Shown here: one piece after another, positions 26,308 to 34,741 of the stretch
Layout: each line of letters opens with the position of its first letter
Position numbering within the stretch: position 1 is the stretch's first letter
Assembly: GCF_030409685.1 (NCBI RefSeq)
Contig: NZ_JAUFQJ010000008.1
Location: 186,001 to 250,000 of the forward strand
Source: Ferruginibacter paludis
GTDB taxonomy: Bacteria > Bacteroidota > Bacteroidia > Chitinophagales > Chitinophagaceae
Direction of reading: 5' to 3'
Length of the DNA stretch: 64,000 nt
Program-made: the position numbers and the translations under genes
The notes under the pieces: generated by a model
Database searches by the model: none
What the model was told of the DNA's origin: nothing
What the model saw: the letters and a program-made list of their open reading frames with translations, nothing else

Positions 26308-26481
26308 ATGCCAGACTTACAGGAATTAGATACACAGACCTTGATAGATATGCTGGCTCAACAGACAGTGCAGTTGACCGAAATAATTGTTGAAAAGGGT
26401 TACATAAATATAGAGCAACAAGAGTATGAGCTATCTCTGATACAAGCTGAACTAAATAAACGTTTAAGCTCCTCTAATTAA
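26308..26481 (+). CDS. Small acidic helical protein, 57 aa
   Basis: ATG at 26308, 57 codons, TAA at 26479-26481: starts MPDLQELDTQTLIDMLAQQT, ends KRLSSSN. Predicted helical hairpin. Support for it being a real gene is a decayed homologue at 47200-47255, where both the coding start and about 50 bp upstream (including GCATAGTTTTT) are conserved. No function recognised; it resembles small helical proteins common in Chitinophagaceae. Confidence 0.6.
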   Translation: MPDLQELDTQTLIDMLAQQTVQLTEIIVEKGYINIEQQEYELSLIQAELNKRLSSSN

Positions 26482-26489
26482 TATTTTAT

Positions 26490-26613
26490 CCGCCGGAACA
26501 GTTACTGATTCACCAACTTTTAAGATTTATCCGGGTAACTCTATTGCAGCAGGGACAGGTGAGGAAATGAAAAAGGCTTTGCCATTTTTGAAAAGCAATA
26601 TAGTACATCAATA
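26490..26613. pseudogene. Two gene remnants
   Basis: Positions about 26490-26528 (CCGCCGGAACAGTTACTG..., minus-strand sense) closely match the VPAGTPHRF-preceding region of the cupin gene at about 27520-27560, so a fragment of a cupin paralogue is left here. The following plus-strand frame reads a C-terminal tail ending KALPFLKSNIVHQ, from an unidentified gene. Confidence 0.45.
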
Positions 26614-26659
26614 GTCGTTTGTTACATAGTCTTACCATTAAACCACCAATACCCACCAA

Positions 26660-27025
26660 ATGAAAACTAAATCTTTTCTTGTAACGGCATTATTTGCCCT
26701 GTTTTTTATTTTGTCTTGTAAAAAACAAAGCACCCATCCCCAACTTACTTTTAGCAATAATGTTGCCCAGGGTATATGCAATTCAAGTGGTGAATACACG
26801 ATCACAGGTCATATCAGCTCGGCAGTTAGTCTTAATAAAGTTGTGTTAACCAAAGAGGGACAAACAACTCCTTTTCTTATTGATGATGCAACTGCAAAAA
26901 ATAAAAATGAATATGATTTTTCCTACCTGGTAACGGGCATTACTGCTAATACCTACATTATTATAGATGCTTTTGATCAGGGTGGTGGAAAAATAACGCA
27001 AAGGTTTTTGATAACTATCAAATAA
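26660..27025 (+). CDS. Small lipoprotein
   Basis: 121 aa; SPII signal with lipobox LSCKK (Cys about residue 20). The mature part looks like one Ig-like beta sandwich (GEYTITGHISSAVSLNKVVLTKE...). Not recognised. Isolated, convergent with the cupin gene. The Cys-Lys-Lys after the lipobox is typical of Bacteroidota outer-membrane lipoproteins. Confidence 0.7.
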   Translation: MKTKSFLVTALFALFFILSCKKQSTHPQLTFSNNVAQGICNSSGEYTITGHISSAVSLNKVVLTKEGQTTPFLIDDATAKNKNEYDFSYLVTGITANTYIIIDAFDQGGGKITQRFLITIK

Positions 27026-27221
27026 TAAAGAAGCAGGGCGAACTAAAATTGGATGTTAACTGTTTGGCGTTTTAGCTCAACAGTTTTTATTTACTACAGT
27101 TCGCTATTCGTTAACCCCGGCGCTGAAGGTTTTATAAAATCAAGGCAGCCATTGCGTTTACTAAAAAAATAAAAGCCCTTTTATTATAAGTGTTTTAGAT
27201 CTAATGATAGGCGTTGCAAAT

Positions 27222-27767
27222 TTATGCTGAGCAATATCGGTCTAACAACCACTTTTCTGTTCCATCTTTTTTAGCACGCCTGGCGGCAGCCCGGATAAGA
27301 GGCGAAAGCAGTGACATCCATCCCGGAGCATTTGAATCTGATATTATTAATGCTACCGCAAGATGGGCAAATTTTTTTGGTTTTCCTTTTTCATCAGTAA
27401 GCCCATCTGCTGCAAGACCGTAGAATATTTTTATAAAATTCTCCATCCCGGTATGTCCCGGTTGCAGCGTTATCTGAAATTTAACCTGGTCATTTGCTTC
27501 GTTATAAAACCGATGCGGTGTTCCCGCAGGAACAGTTACCGATTCACCGGCCTTTAGTATTTTTTTTTGCTTTCCAACCTGCAGGTATAGAATGCCTTCC
27601 TGTACCTGAAATTTTTCTGAAAATGCTTTGTGATAATGTAAAGGCGGTCCGTCACTCTTTCCCAAATCTATTTCTAAAAGAGTATACGCTCCATTTGTTT
27701 CTGCAGCGGTTTTTAGAAACGTGGCAGCATCGTTTATGGCGGGATTAACGAAAGTCCTTTTTTCCAT
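27222..27767 (-). CDS. Cupin-domain protein
   Basis: 181 aa. Cupin motif 1 GPPLHYHKAFSEKFQVQEG supplies His, His and Glu ligands; motif 2 PAGTPHRFYN supplies a further His. The C-terminal 60 residues form a helical extension (FIKIFYGLAADGLTDEKGKPKKFAHLAV). Cytosolic, no signal peptide. Probably a small-molecule-binding or oxygenase-like protein; the same general type as the gene at 31300. Confidence 0.85.
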   Translation of the reverse strand: MEKRTFVNPAINDAATFLKTAAETNGAYTLLEIDLGKSDGPPLHYHKAFSEKFQVQEGILYLQVGKQKKILKAGESVTVPAGTPHRFYNEANDQVKFQITLQPGHTGMENFIKIFYGLAADGLTDEKGKPKKFAHLAVALIISDSNAPGWMSLLSPLIRAAARRAKKDGTEKWLLDRYCSA

Positions 27768-28004
27768 TATTTTAAATTTTAAAAGTGTACACCTTTCCTG
27801 AAATAAAATTGCATGTTATAAGGTAGGTCCTTTTTTTACGGGATCTTCTTTTGCTACCACATTAACCAAACAATAACCAAAGAAAATATGCATCCCTGCT
27901 TATCATCACGCTGAACTTGCAGTTATATTTTTCTATTCTTAGCCGGCGCTGATCAGTTACACGTAAGCTGCATTATCTTCCTGTATTACTATTTTTAGTC
28001 CTCC
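27768..28004. other. Intergenic region
   Basis: About 240 bp upstream of the cupin gene, AT-rich, leading into repeat A copy 4. No gene or clear regulatory site recognised. Confidence 0.3.
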
Positions 28005-28264
28005 CCGGCTCCCATTCGAAAAGTCAAGGCGATGTCTCTGTAAAATTATTACAATCAAACAACCAGCATAAACTGCAGGACTCGCCTCCTATCCGGGTTG
28101 GCTACATCAATTTGCACGTTATAGTATTTGGTTTGTGGTGAGTCATTCAGCAAGCTAATTTACATCACATGTTTTGGCGTGAAGAGACTTGCCTTGAAAG
28201 CAGAGAGTCCTTCAGCAAGCTAATTCCTATTGAAAGTTTTGACGTAAAGAGCCTCGCCTTGGAA
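28005..28264 (+). repeat. Dispersed repeat family A, copy 4, with duplicated 3' part
   Basis: Full-length copy whose last section (GAGTCCTTCAGCAAGCTAAT...GACGTAAAGAGCCTCGCC) is repeated in tandem (28205-28264), so the element has a partial internal duplication. Confidence 0.8.
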
Positions 28265-28399
28265 AGATTATTGATAAGCAGTAAGCAGTCGCTGGTTTTT
28301 TTTAAAATTTGACCAGAATTGGTGAATACACCAGCCTTAAGCTGCAAATAAAAATATTGCTTTAAACAACTTCTAAGATCAGGTACTGCGTATCACTGA

Positions 28400-29053
28400 T
28401 TACCTTCTGATTATTCTGCCCAAATGAATGCCTATGCCACCTGAAACAATAACACTGTGCAAATTTACATTTGTATTTAGCGCTGCATCTATACCTGCAA
28501 AATGCTTAGGTTTAAAATGCAGATTTATACCAACCGGAATGCCAATTGTATTGATTGTACGCAGACTTAATCTTTCTTTAGTATAATCACTTCCTACAAT
28601 TGTTTGCCATATTCGCGGCAGCGTTACATTGTGTTCAATTGGTTTAGCGGTTAGGTAAGTAAATTTTATCCACGAAATACCAAAAGATAAGCTGGGGCTC
28701 AATTTACCGGGTAAAATAAAACCTGAAAACACGGATATGTATTTTACTGTTTTATGATTCTGACTGTCTTCTGTATCCAGGAAGCAATCGTGCTTTTGGT
28801 AGTGGTCGTAACAGATATGCGATTTATAATAACCTACACCATACAATACATTCCGTACCCGGTAATTTATGGCAAAACTGCCCTTTACGCCATTGTTTGA
28901 ATAGCCTAAATTTATTTCGCCCCACAGCGATCTGCCGGTCGGCCTGGTATAAAGATATACGCCTGAATTTTTATTAGTGCTGGTGTATTTAACCTGGCTA
29001 AATACCGGGCAATAAATAAAAAAGAGGGTTGTTAGTTGAATGATTGCTTTCAT
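28400..29053 (-). CDS. Exported hypothetical protein, possible small outer-membrane barrel
   Basis: 217 aa, Sec signal peptide (MKAIIQLTTLFFIYCPVFSQ). The mature part is rich in alternating hydrophobic and aromatic strands (INLGYSNNGVKGSFAINYRVRNVLYGVGYY; GINLHFKPKHFAGIDAALNT) and ends LGRIIRR, consistent with a small beta-barrel or lipocalin-like protein. No family recognised. Flanked by repeat A copies. Confidence 0.65.
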   Translation of the reverse strand: MKAIIQLTTLFFIYCPVFSQVKYTSTNKNSGVYLYTRPTGRSLWGEINLGYSNNGVKGSFAINYRVRNVLYGVGYYKSHICYDHYQKHDCFLDTEDSQNHKTVKYISVFSGFILPGKLSPSLSFGISWIKFTYLTAKPIEHNVTLPRIWQTIVGSDYTKERLSLRTINTIGIPVGINLHFKPKHFAGIDAALNTNVNLHSVIVSGGIGIHLGRIIRR

Positions 29054-29402
29054 TTTAATTTGGTTTAATTAAGGACAAAACTATTTCACACTTCTCCTAA
29101 ACTAAAATTGACTTGTGCTTTGCTTTTGTAAAAAAAGTGCTTAAACTGCCATTAATGAGACCGCTGATAATGGCATGTATTCATTACTACTAAATATCGC
29201 CTGACAACAAGTGGAATTGCATTTTCTGCAAATAATAGCAAGAGTGATTTGCATTTTTTGCCAATAGTAATATTTGCTTCCGTGGTTAGCGTAAGCTCTT
29301 TCACCCAAAGACTGGAATCGAAAAGAAATTATCTTACTTGCAAAATCGAAAGTAAAAGACCTTAATTAAGGCATGTAGCAGCGTTCGGGATACTTACACA
29401 TT
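29054..29402. other. Gene-free intergenic region
   Basis: About 350 bp upstream of the exported protein gene and before repeat A copy 5. No gene or clear regulatory structure seen. Confidence 0.3.
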
Positions 29403-29682
29403 TTTCTTCTGCTCCAAGGTCTTCCAATTCAATAACTTCCCAAGCGATGTTGCTGCACAAATTATTTTAATCAAACAGGCAGCATAAGCTGCAGGACTCA
29501 CCGCCTATCAGGGCTGGGTGCATCAATTTATGCGCAATAGTGTTTGGTTTGCGGCAAGTCCTTCAGCAAGCTAATTGGCATCGAAAGTGTTGGCGTGAAG
29601 AGACTCGCCCTCGAGATTACGCAAATCCAATACTTTTTGACGGATTGACGCAATGCTGTATTTTTAATTGCGTAAAACAAGC
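29403..29682 (+). repeat. Dispersed repeat family A, copy 5
   Basis: Full-length copy. The 3' end is a clean hairpin (TTACGCAA ... TTGCGTAA) followed by ACAAGC and then the core box GTTGGCTGTA at 29683, which starts the cassette-like unit of the next gene. Confidence 0.85.
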
Positions 29683-29699
29683 GTTGGCTGTAATTTTAT

Positions 29700-30350
29700 T
29701 TGACCTTGCAAACATTTAAGCTCACCATATTTAGACAATCAAGAGTTCTATTCGGACTTTTTCTTTTGCCATTTGCGTTTACAGGACTTCTTCTTTTAGG
29801 ACTTGAATTAGGCAGCTTTATTTGGGGACTACTCTTATTTGTTTTTTATTTATTGGTCTATTATTATTTCACAGTTGGGCAGTTGACAATTTCTATTGAC
29901 AATGAACGGCTGCATTTTTCGTGGACAAAGAAAATTGTCTTTAATTACAAAGAAGTTGCTGACGTAAACCTTGCAGATATAAAAACAATAGTTATAGACA
30001 ATGGCCAATTTTTACGAAAGCTAATAACAGATGGCAAAACCGTTTACCTCAACACAACTAAAGTAAAGCCGCAAGACAATTTTAAACTCATAGGCTTTTT
30101 ACAAGCTTTTTCGAAAAACAATAATGTAAGAGTAATTAATAGTTGGCGTGAGTGGGCTGACAAAGGATATTTAAAAACAGCTTATCGAATAAATATTGCT
30201 GTAATCGCTATAGCATTTGTCAACGTTGCTATTTTTATTGCTCGTAAAGGTTTTTCATCTGGACAATTATTTATTTTCTTACTTTTCATTCCACAACTTA
30301 TTTTGTACGGACAACAAATGAAACTGGAAATTAAAAACAACGATGAGTAG
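29700..30350 (+). CDS. Hypothetical membrane protein (bPH2-like architecture)
   Basis: 216 aa with a TTG start at 29700; no in-frame ATG is available until near the end. Two close transmembrane helices at about 20-58, a soluble middle (ISIDNERLHFSWTKKIVFNYKEVADV, resembling a PH-like strand set), then two more helices at about 160-205. The frame opens 8 bp after a GTTGGCTGTA core and ends 7 bp before the matching inverse box, the tight packing expected of a gene cassette. Function unknown. Confidence 0.65.
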   Translation: MTLQTFKLTIFRQSRVLFGLFLLPFAFTGLLLLGLELGSFIWGLLLFVFYLLVYYYFTVGQLTISIDNERLHFSWTKKIVFNYKEVADVNLADIKTIVIDNGQFLRKLITDGKTVYLNTTKVKPQDNFKLIGFLQAFSKNNNVRVINSWREWADKGYLKTAYRINIAVIAIAFVNVAIFIARKGFSSGQLFIFLLFIPQLILYGQQMKLEIKNNDE

Positions 30351-30356
30351 AAAAAC

Positions 30357-30557
30357 TACAGCCAACAGAAGGTTTTATGCTATAGGGGCTTGACCAACTA
30401 ACATCAGCCAAAAGCAAAGCCAGTCTTCAGTTTCGGCTTGACCAGCAACTCTGATCTTTTGTAAAATAAATGAACTTTTAATTATAAATTTAACATCGGT
30501 TCCGGGCGGCACAATGGCAAATATCCCAACAGCATAAATCCCTGGAACGTTAGTGGC
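30357..30557 (+). repeat. attC-like site, 201 bp
   Basis: Inverse box TACAGCCAAC then AGAAGGTTTTATGCTATAGGGGC; the right side reads CAACAGCATAAATCCCTGGAACGTTAGTGGC in pieces that pair with the left. It is the inverted counterpart of the element at 40033-40226 (shared GCTTGACCA, AAAGCAAAGCCAGTCTTCAG and TTTAATTATAAATTTA), in opposite orientation, as are the genes beside it. Confidence 0.7.
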
Positions 30558-30593
30558 AAACAAATGGCGGCAAACATAAACAAACAACCATCA

Positions 30594-31196
30594 ATGGAAG
30601 TTGATTTAAAAAATATAAATCACAAGTTTGTAGAATTATTCAGGCAAACATTCGCATTTACTGAGGAAGAGTTTGCACTGTTCTTGTCATACTTTACGGT
30701 TAAAACAGTTACTAAAAAAGATTACTACTTAAGAGCCGGTGAATGCTGCCATGCAAAAGCTTATCTTAATAAAGGTTGTGCAAGAAACTTTGTATTGGAT
30801 GAACAGGGACATGAACGGATTTTATTCTTTGCATTTGAAGATTGGTGGCTTGGTGACTTCGATAGTTACTATTCTGGCAAACCGGGAACAAACTATATCC
30901 AATTGCTGGAAGACTCTGAACTACTGGTAATTTCAAAAGAAAACTTTCAAAAAGCAGAAAAGGAAATATCTAAACTCACACAATGGTATTCTTTTAAAAT
31001 GCTCCGCTCAGCAAGTGCTTCAAGAAACAGAATTGAAGAAATGAAAACCCTGTCTGCAGAAGAACGCTATCTCAAATTAATAGAAAAACAGCCTCATATT
31101 TTTCAGCGTATTCCATTGCAACACATTGCATCTTATTTGAACATCGAACCGCAATCGCTCAGCCGAATGAGAAACAGGCTGACCAATAAACATTGA
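30594..31196 (+). CDS. Crp/Fnr-family transcriptional regulator
   Basis: 200 aa from ATG 30594; an in-frame ATG at 30564 is closer to the attC-like site and less likely. N-terminal cyclic-nucleotide-binding-like beta barrel (FLSYFTVKTVTKKDYYLRAGECCHAKAYLNKG) and a C-terminal winged helix with recognition region FQRIPLQHIASYLNIEPQSLSRMRN. This is the common Bacteroidota Crp/Fnr subtype, which usually lacks cAMP-contact residues. The cupin gene 103 bp downstream is its likely target. Confidence 0.88.
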   Translation: MEVDLKNINHKFVELFRQTFAFTEEEFALFLSYFTVKTVTKKDYYLRAGECCHAKAYLNKGCARNFVLDEQGHERILFFAFEDWWLGDFDSYYSGKPGTNYIQLLEDSELLVISKENFQKAEKEISKLTQWYSFKMLRSASASRNRIEEMKTLSAEERYLKLIEKQPHIFQRIPLQHIASYLNIEPQSLSRMRNRLTNKH

Positions 31197-31299
31197 ATTT
31201 TTTTTCCCCCTTTTCATTTCTTAACCCAGGTTAAGTGTTTAGCATTTTTAGCAATGCACCTTTGTATCGTTAATTACTTGCTCACAAAAAAACAAAGAC

Positions 31300-31770
31300 A
31301 TGACTTTAACTCAAACCAAGATGTTAACCCCCAAAGAGGGATTAAGATTACAGTCTGGTCCGGGTCGCGACCTTATCTTCAAACTCACTGGCGAAGATAC
31401 TGGTGGTGCATTCGATTATTTTATTGTAGAGGTAGCACCATATGGAGGCCCGCCTTTGCATGTGCATCATAAGCAGGAGGAAACAATTCACGTTCTTAAA
31501 GGCAAGTTTAAAGTTCGGATAGGTGATGAAATTTTCTATCTCAACGAAGGGGACTTTGCCTACCTGCCATCGAAAGTGCCGCATGCCTTCCTTAACCTCA
31601 CCAATGAGGGGGCAGAAATTATTGTTGTTTATACCCCCGGAGGAGGTCATAAATTTTTTGCGGAACTGGGACCTCTTATGCACAATGGTTCACCAGATAA
31701 AAAGGTAGTCGCTCAGCTCTTTGAAAAATATGAAATGACTCTTCTTGGACCTCCGTTAAGCCAGGATTAA
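31300..31770 (+). CDS. Cupin-domain protein
   Basis: 156 aa. Motif 1 PPLHVHHKQEETIHVLKG gives His54, His56 and Glu60 or Glu61; motif 2 FAYLPSKVPHAF gives His95, so the metal site is intact. The extra C-terminal region (GGGHKFFAELGPLM) is typical of quercetin-dioxygenase-like cupins. It shares a cassette-like unit with the Crp regulator upstream. Confidence 0.87.
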   Translation: MTLTQTKMLTPKEGLRLQSGPGRDLIFKLTGEDTGGAFDYFIVEVAPYGGPPLHVHHKQEETIHVLKGKFKVRIGDEIFYLNEGDFAYLPSKVPHAFLNLTNEGAEIIVVYTPGGGHKFFAELGPLMHNGSPDKKVVAQLFEKYEMTLLGPPLSQD

Positions 31771-31815
31771 CCTGGAAGTTATAAAATACATATTTGATAA
31801 ACAAGCAGATTGGCA

Positions 31816-31885
31816 GCCGCTAACATCGGTTTGCTCCTATGCCCCATCTGGCGCAGGATGCTGTCCCATTTTTCGCCGTTGTTGG
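31816..31885 (+). repeat. attC-like site, 70 bp
   Basis: Inverse box GCCGCTAAC (31816-31824), centre with CCCATCTGGCGCAGGATG, right end GCCGTTGTTGG. The inverse box matches the complement of the GTTAGTGGC core at the start of its unit in 8 of 9 positions. Confidence 0.5.
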
Positions 31886-31988
31886 TAGGGCTATTTCATG
31901 TAATAGTAAATGTTTTTGATTCGATTGACTTTAGCCATGCTGTCCTTAAAATCAACGGTGTTTAAAAATGAATTCAATTGTGGGCTTA

Positions 31989-32264
31989 TTATTTGTTTTC
32001 TGCTTTGTTTGAGATGAGCCGAAAACTATCGGATACATTATCTTTTGTCCAAAGCTCCAACAAAGGTTGCTCTAATTTAAATTCCCTGTATTCATCCGGG
32101 CTCATAATGGGTATTCCTGATACGATGGGATAAATTCGCTTACACTCAATGCAGAGTAAAAATCCTTCTAAAATATTATCCTGAACATCCGTTGATATTA
32201 CTGTTAATTTCAAATCCGTTTTGTCAAATGAACAGCAGAGTTTTTTAATTGTTTCTATTCTCAT
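31989..32264 (-). CDS. Trm112-like zinc-ribbon protein
   Basis: 91 aa. Matches the Trm112/UPF0434 family: LCCSFDKTDL near the start, then GFLLCIECKRIYPIVSGIPIMSPDEY, the conserved C-x-x-C-x-x-x-YPI-x-x-GIP signature. The first zinc knuckle is CCSF instead of CP-x-C, so zinc binding there may be altered. Eukaryotic and archaeal Trm112 proteins activate SAM methyltransferases. Here the operon begins with a methyltransferase and ends with this gene, 1 bp after the TenI-like gene, suggesting a partner pair. Confidence 0.78.
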   Translation of the reverse strand: MRIETIKKLCCSFDKTDLKLTVISTDVQDNILEGFLLCIECKRIYPIVSGIPIMSPDEYREFKLEQPLLELWTKDNVSDSFRLISNKAENK

Positions 32265-32265
32265 C

Positions 32266-32895
32266 CTAACTTGTTTTTATTTTTTGCTGATACTTTTTTA
32301 ATGCTTCAACAGGTTTGTCGATATTCATTATTCCTGACACTACTGCAATGCCTGAATAATTCAATTCGTTTAGCATTTCTATATTTTCCGGCTTTATTCC
32401 TCCTGCCAGAAAAACAGGTAGTGCCGTAATTTTTCGGGCTTCTTTAATTGTATTAAAAGTTATTAATTCACAACTATTTGCTGTTGATGATGGAAACATA
32501 GAGCAAAATGAAATATAGTCAAGCTCGTTTTCGTTTGCCCATTTAACAACAGAAAGGTCATTATTGCAAGTGATACCTGTAATGATTTCTCTGCCTAATT
32601 CACATTTCAATTGACTTATATTATCCTGCACTTTATCAAAATGAACACCGTCTAAACTGGTCTGCTTCAATAATTCCCACTGGTTATTGATAAGCACGGG
32701 AAAGTTTTTAGTATAGCACAATTGTAATATCCCGTTAATCAATTCTACCGGATTTTCATTCGGTTTAAAGTTGTCCCAAATTTGTATGGCAGCGATATCT
32801 TCGTAAATGATTTCCTTTAACTTTCTCAATAAAACATTTCTGTCCATTGACGGGTCAATAATAAGATAAATGCCATTCTGTATTTTCATTTCCAA
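32266..32895 (-). CDS. TenI/ThiE-like protein
   Basis: 209 aa (beta/alpha)8 protein of the thiamin-phosphate-synthase superfamily. Recognisable segments: DIAAIQIWDNF (where ThiE has Q-x-R-x-K), INNQW (ThiE: INDRW), DGVHFDKVQDN (ThiE: GVHLGQED), and FLAGGIKPENIEML followed by GIAVVSGIM. Several ThiE pyrophosphate-binding residues are absent, so it is closer to TenI (thiazole tautomerase) or has a new role. The 10-bp overlap with the gene upstream and the TPP riboswitch tie it to thiamin metabolism. Confidence 0.82.
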   Translation of the reverse strand: MEMKIQNGIYLIIDPSMDRNVLLRKLKEIIYEDIAAIQIWDNFKPNENPVELINGILQLCYTKNFPVLINNQWELLKQTSLDGVHFDKVQDNISQLKCELGREIITGITCNNDLSVVKWANENELDYISFCSMFPSSTANSCELITFNTIKEARKITALPVFLAGGIKPENIEMLNELNYSGIAVVSGIMNIDKPVEALKKYQQKIKTS

Positions 32896-33941
32896 CCTTC
32901 TTTTAACGCATTAAAGAATGCCGCCCAATAAGGGTCCTCCTCAAAATATTTTAAGTCCGATTTTTCATCGTTTTCAACCAGTGTTATCCCGTTTTTCTTT
33001 TCGCACAATTCACCAACTTCTACACAGGGAATATTTCTTTTAGCCAAACGGGCAACTACTTCATCAGATGCTTCTTTTTCACAAGTGATGATCATAGAAC
33101 CAGCACCTATGCAATACCTCGGGTCTAAACCGAAAATGGTACAAATTTCTGCCTGAACTTCTGCAATGGGCAATTTGTTGTTGTAGATAACAGCTCCATT
33201 ATTTGAAGCAATAGCCAATTCATAAATAGCTCCCAACACACCGCCTTCGGTTACATCATGCATAGCAGTAACATTTGAATACTCATTGTTTTCACCTACA
33301 GCAATTAAAGCATCCTGCAATGATGACGTATGATAAAATGAATTGCAGGCGTATTGGAAAATTTCTATTCCTGCTTTTTTCTTTACTGTTTCAGGAAAAC
33401 TCATTGCAAGAATTGCGGCAGAGGATATTGCACAGGATTTAGTTACCAGTATCGCATTTCCCGATTTTGCTGATTTTGATAACAGTATTTTATTTTTAGG
33501 AGCTACCGTAACAAGCGTTCCGCCTCCTGCAATGGATGAGTTTTGCCCTTCAATAAAACCGGTGTGTCCTCCTGTAATGGCAATTTTTATTTCTGAACAA
33601 AATTTATGAATGTATTCCCAATATACTTTGAAGTCGTTTTTTGAAAATGAGGAAGGTAGATTTAATACAAACTGACCATACATTGGCGCATATCCTGTTG
33701 TAGCCATGTCATTTGCCATAAGATGAACAGATAACCATGCCGATTCCTGCAAACCAAGCGAAGGGATCAGCGATAACGGGTCGCTGGTTAATGCCAAAGC
33801 GACATCACCCGGTAAATCAATAACCGAAACATCTACGCCAAACTGTGCCCCCGCAATTACTTCATTGCGTTGATAACCGCATTTGGTAGAAATGAGTTGT
33901 TCGATCAAATGATGCTCTATTTTGCCAAGTTTTTCGCTCAT
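32886..33941 (-). CDS. AIR-synthase superfamily protein (HypE/ThiL/PurM-like)
   Basis: 351 aa. N-terminal ATP-binding half with GVDVSVIDLPGDVALALTSDPLSLIP and NDMATTGYAPMYGQFVLNLP; Gly-rich TGGHTG; C-terminal half with the HypE-like MHDVTEGGVLGAIYELA motif. The superfamily includes ThiL (thiamin-phosphate kinase), HypE, SelD and PurM. Under a TPP riboswitch, an ATP-dependent step in thiamin or precursor metabolism is inferred. It is not a clear ThiL by motif, and no hydrogenase genes are near. Shares one base with the methyltransferase stop (TAATG). Confidence 0.83.
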   Translation of the reverse strand: MSEKLGKIEHHLIEQLISTKCGYQRNEVIAGAQFGVDVSVIDLPGDVALALTSDPLSLIPSLGLQESAWLSVHLMANDMATTGYAPMYGQFVLNLPSSFSKNDFKVYWEYIHKFCSEIKIAITGGHTGFIEGQNSSIAGGGTLVTVAPKNKILLSKSAKSGNAILVTKSCAISSAAILAMSFPETVKKKAGIEIFQYACNSFYHTSSLQDALIAVGENNEYSNVTAMHDVTEGGVLGAIYELAIASNNGAVIYNNKLPIAEVQAEICTIFGLDPRYCIGAGSMIITCEKEASDEVVARLAKRNIPCVEVGELCEKKNGITLVENDEKSDLKYFEEDPYWAAFFNALKEGWK

Positions 33942-34672
33942 TAGTCCACATCTTTTAACTGTATATACAAGCCGAAAAAATCACCAAATGGTAGTCTCCA
34001 TTGTTGAACAGGAAACCACTTTGGGAGCCCTGTGCAAGTCCAGTGAATAGAATATTCCCGTCCTTCAAGTGCTTCATGGATTATGTCCGTCAGTTTTTGT
34101 GGCGAGTAAAAAGTGGCCGTTACGTAAAAAGGATTTTTTCCAAATAATTGTTGAACTCTTCTTCTTACTACTTTGGTGGAGTAGCGGTTCATCATTCCCA
34201 TTGCTATACCATATTTGCCTACCCTTGCCGCTTCCCGAATAACTTTTACAGGGTCTTTGTAATATTCAAAAGTTGTAATGAATGCAAGTGCATCAAAACT
34301 GTGGTCTTTGAAAGGCATATAGTGCGAATCTGCCATTACCAAATCGCCTTCAAAAAGATGTTTTGCCTGCGATAGCATAAGGGGAGAAATGTCGCCTCCT
34401 GTGGCTTCAATACCTATTTCTTTCCACCACCTGGTAAAACGTGCCGTTCCACAACCAAACTCTAATAATGTTTTGATACGATTGTCATTAGAAACAAGCT
34501 GTTCCATAATTTTTTTTTGCCAGATTTCGGCACGCTTATACCTTCCTTCATACCATTGCTCATAGGTGTCGGTGTGTTCACGATTGAAAAACCATTCTGG
34601 TCTTCCCTGCCAGTTTTGTTGTGTTTGAGGAATTAATCCACTTGAAAATTTTTCTATATCCATTTCTGTCAT
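33941..34672 (-). CDS. Class I SAM-dependent methyltransferase under TPP riboswitch
   Basis: 243 aa; ATG at 34672, or Met4 at 34663. SAM motif I LLEFGCGTARFTRWW, motif II ATGGDISPLMLSQA, then ALAFITTFEYYKDP. Ends with an aromatic C-terminal segment (TGLPKWFPVQQWRLPFGDFFGLYIQ). First gene of the four-gene operon, only 4 bp after the U-run of the riboswitch terminator. Substrate unknown; a thiamin precursor or related pyrimidine or thiazole is inferred from the riboswitch. The Trm112-like gene at the operon end could be its activator. Confidence 0.85.
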   Translation of the reverse strand: MTEMDIEKFSSGLIPQTQQNWQGRPEWFFNREHTDTYEQWYEGRYKRAEIWQKKIMEQLVSNDNRIKTLLEFGCGTARFTRWWKEIGIEATGGDISPLMLSQAKHLFEGDLVMADSHYMPFKDHSFDALAFITTFEYYKDPVKVIREAARVGKYGIAMGMMNRYSTKVVRRRVQQLFGKNPFYVTATFYSPQKLTDIIHEALEGREYSIHWTCTGLPKWFPVQQWRLPFGDFFGLYIQLKDVD

Positions 34673-34676
34673 TTAA

Positions 34677-34721
34677 TAAAAAACAAAACTCCATCCCAGG
34701 AAAAACCAATGGATGGAGTTT
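34677..34721 (-). terminator. Riboswitch-controlled terminator
   Basis: Minus strand: AAACTCCATCC (34721-34711), a 13-nt loop, GGATGGAGTTT (34697-34687), then TGTTTTTT. Eleven-bp perfect arms followed by a U-run, placed between the TPP aptamer and the first gene. Confidence 0.85.
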
Positions 34722-34741
34722 GAAATATTTTTTTTCAACTT

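Larger units (their letters stand above)
29683..31885 (+). mobile_element. Two plus-strand integron-cassette-like units
   Basis: Unit one: core GTTGGCTGTA (29683-29692), membrane gene, inverse box TACAGCCAAC (30357-30366, exact reverse complement), 201-bp palindromic element ending in GTTAGTGGC (30549-30557). Unit two: Crp and cupin genes, inverse box GCCGCTAAC (31816-31824, one mismatch to the complement of its start core), 70-bp element ending in GTTGTTGG. The orientation of the elements follows that of the genes. Confidence 0.65.

Noticed and set aside
28165..28347. 60-codon minus-strand frame
   Set aside because: It lies within the duplicated 3' part of repeat A and is a by-product of the repeat.
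32886..33941. Hydrogenase maturation factor HypE
   Set aside because: The motif is HypE-like, but no hyp or hydrogenase genes are near and the operon has a TPP riboswitch.
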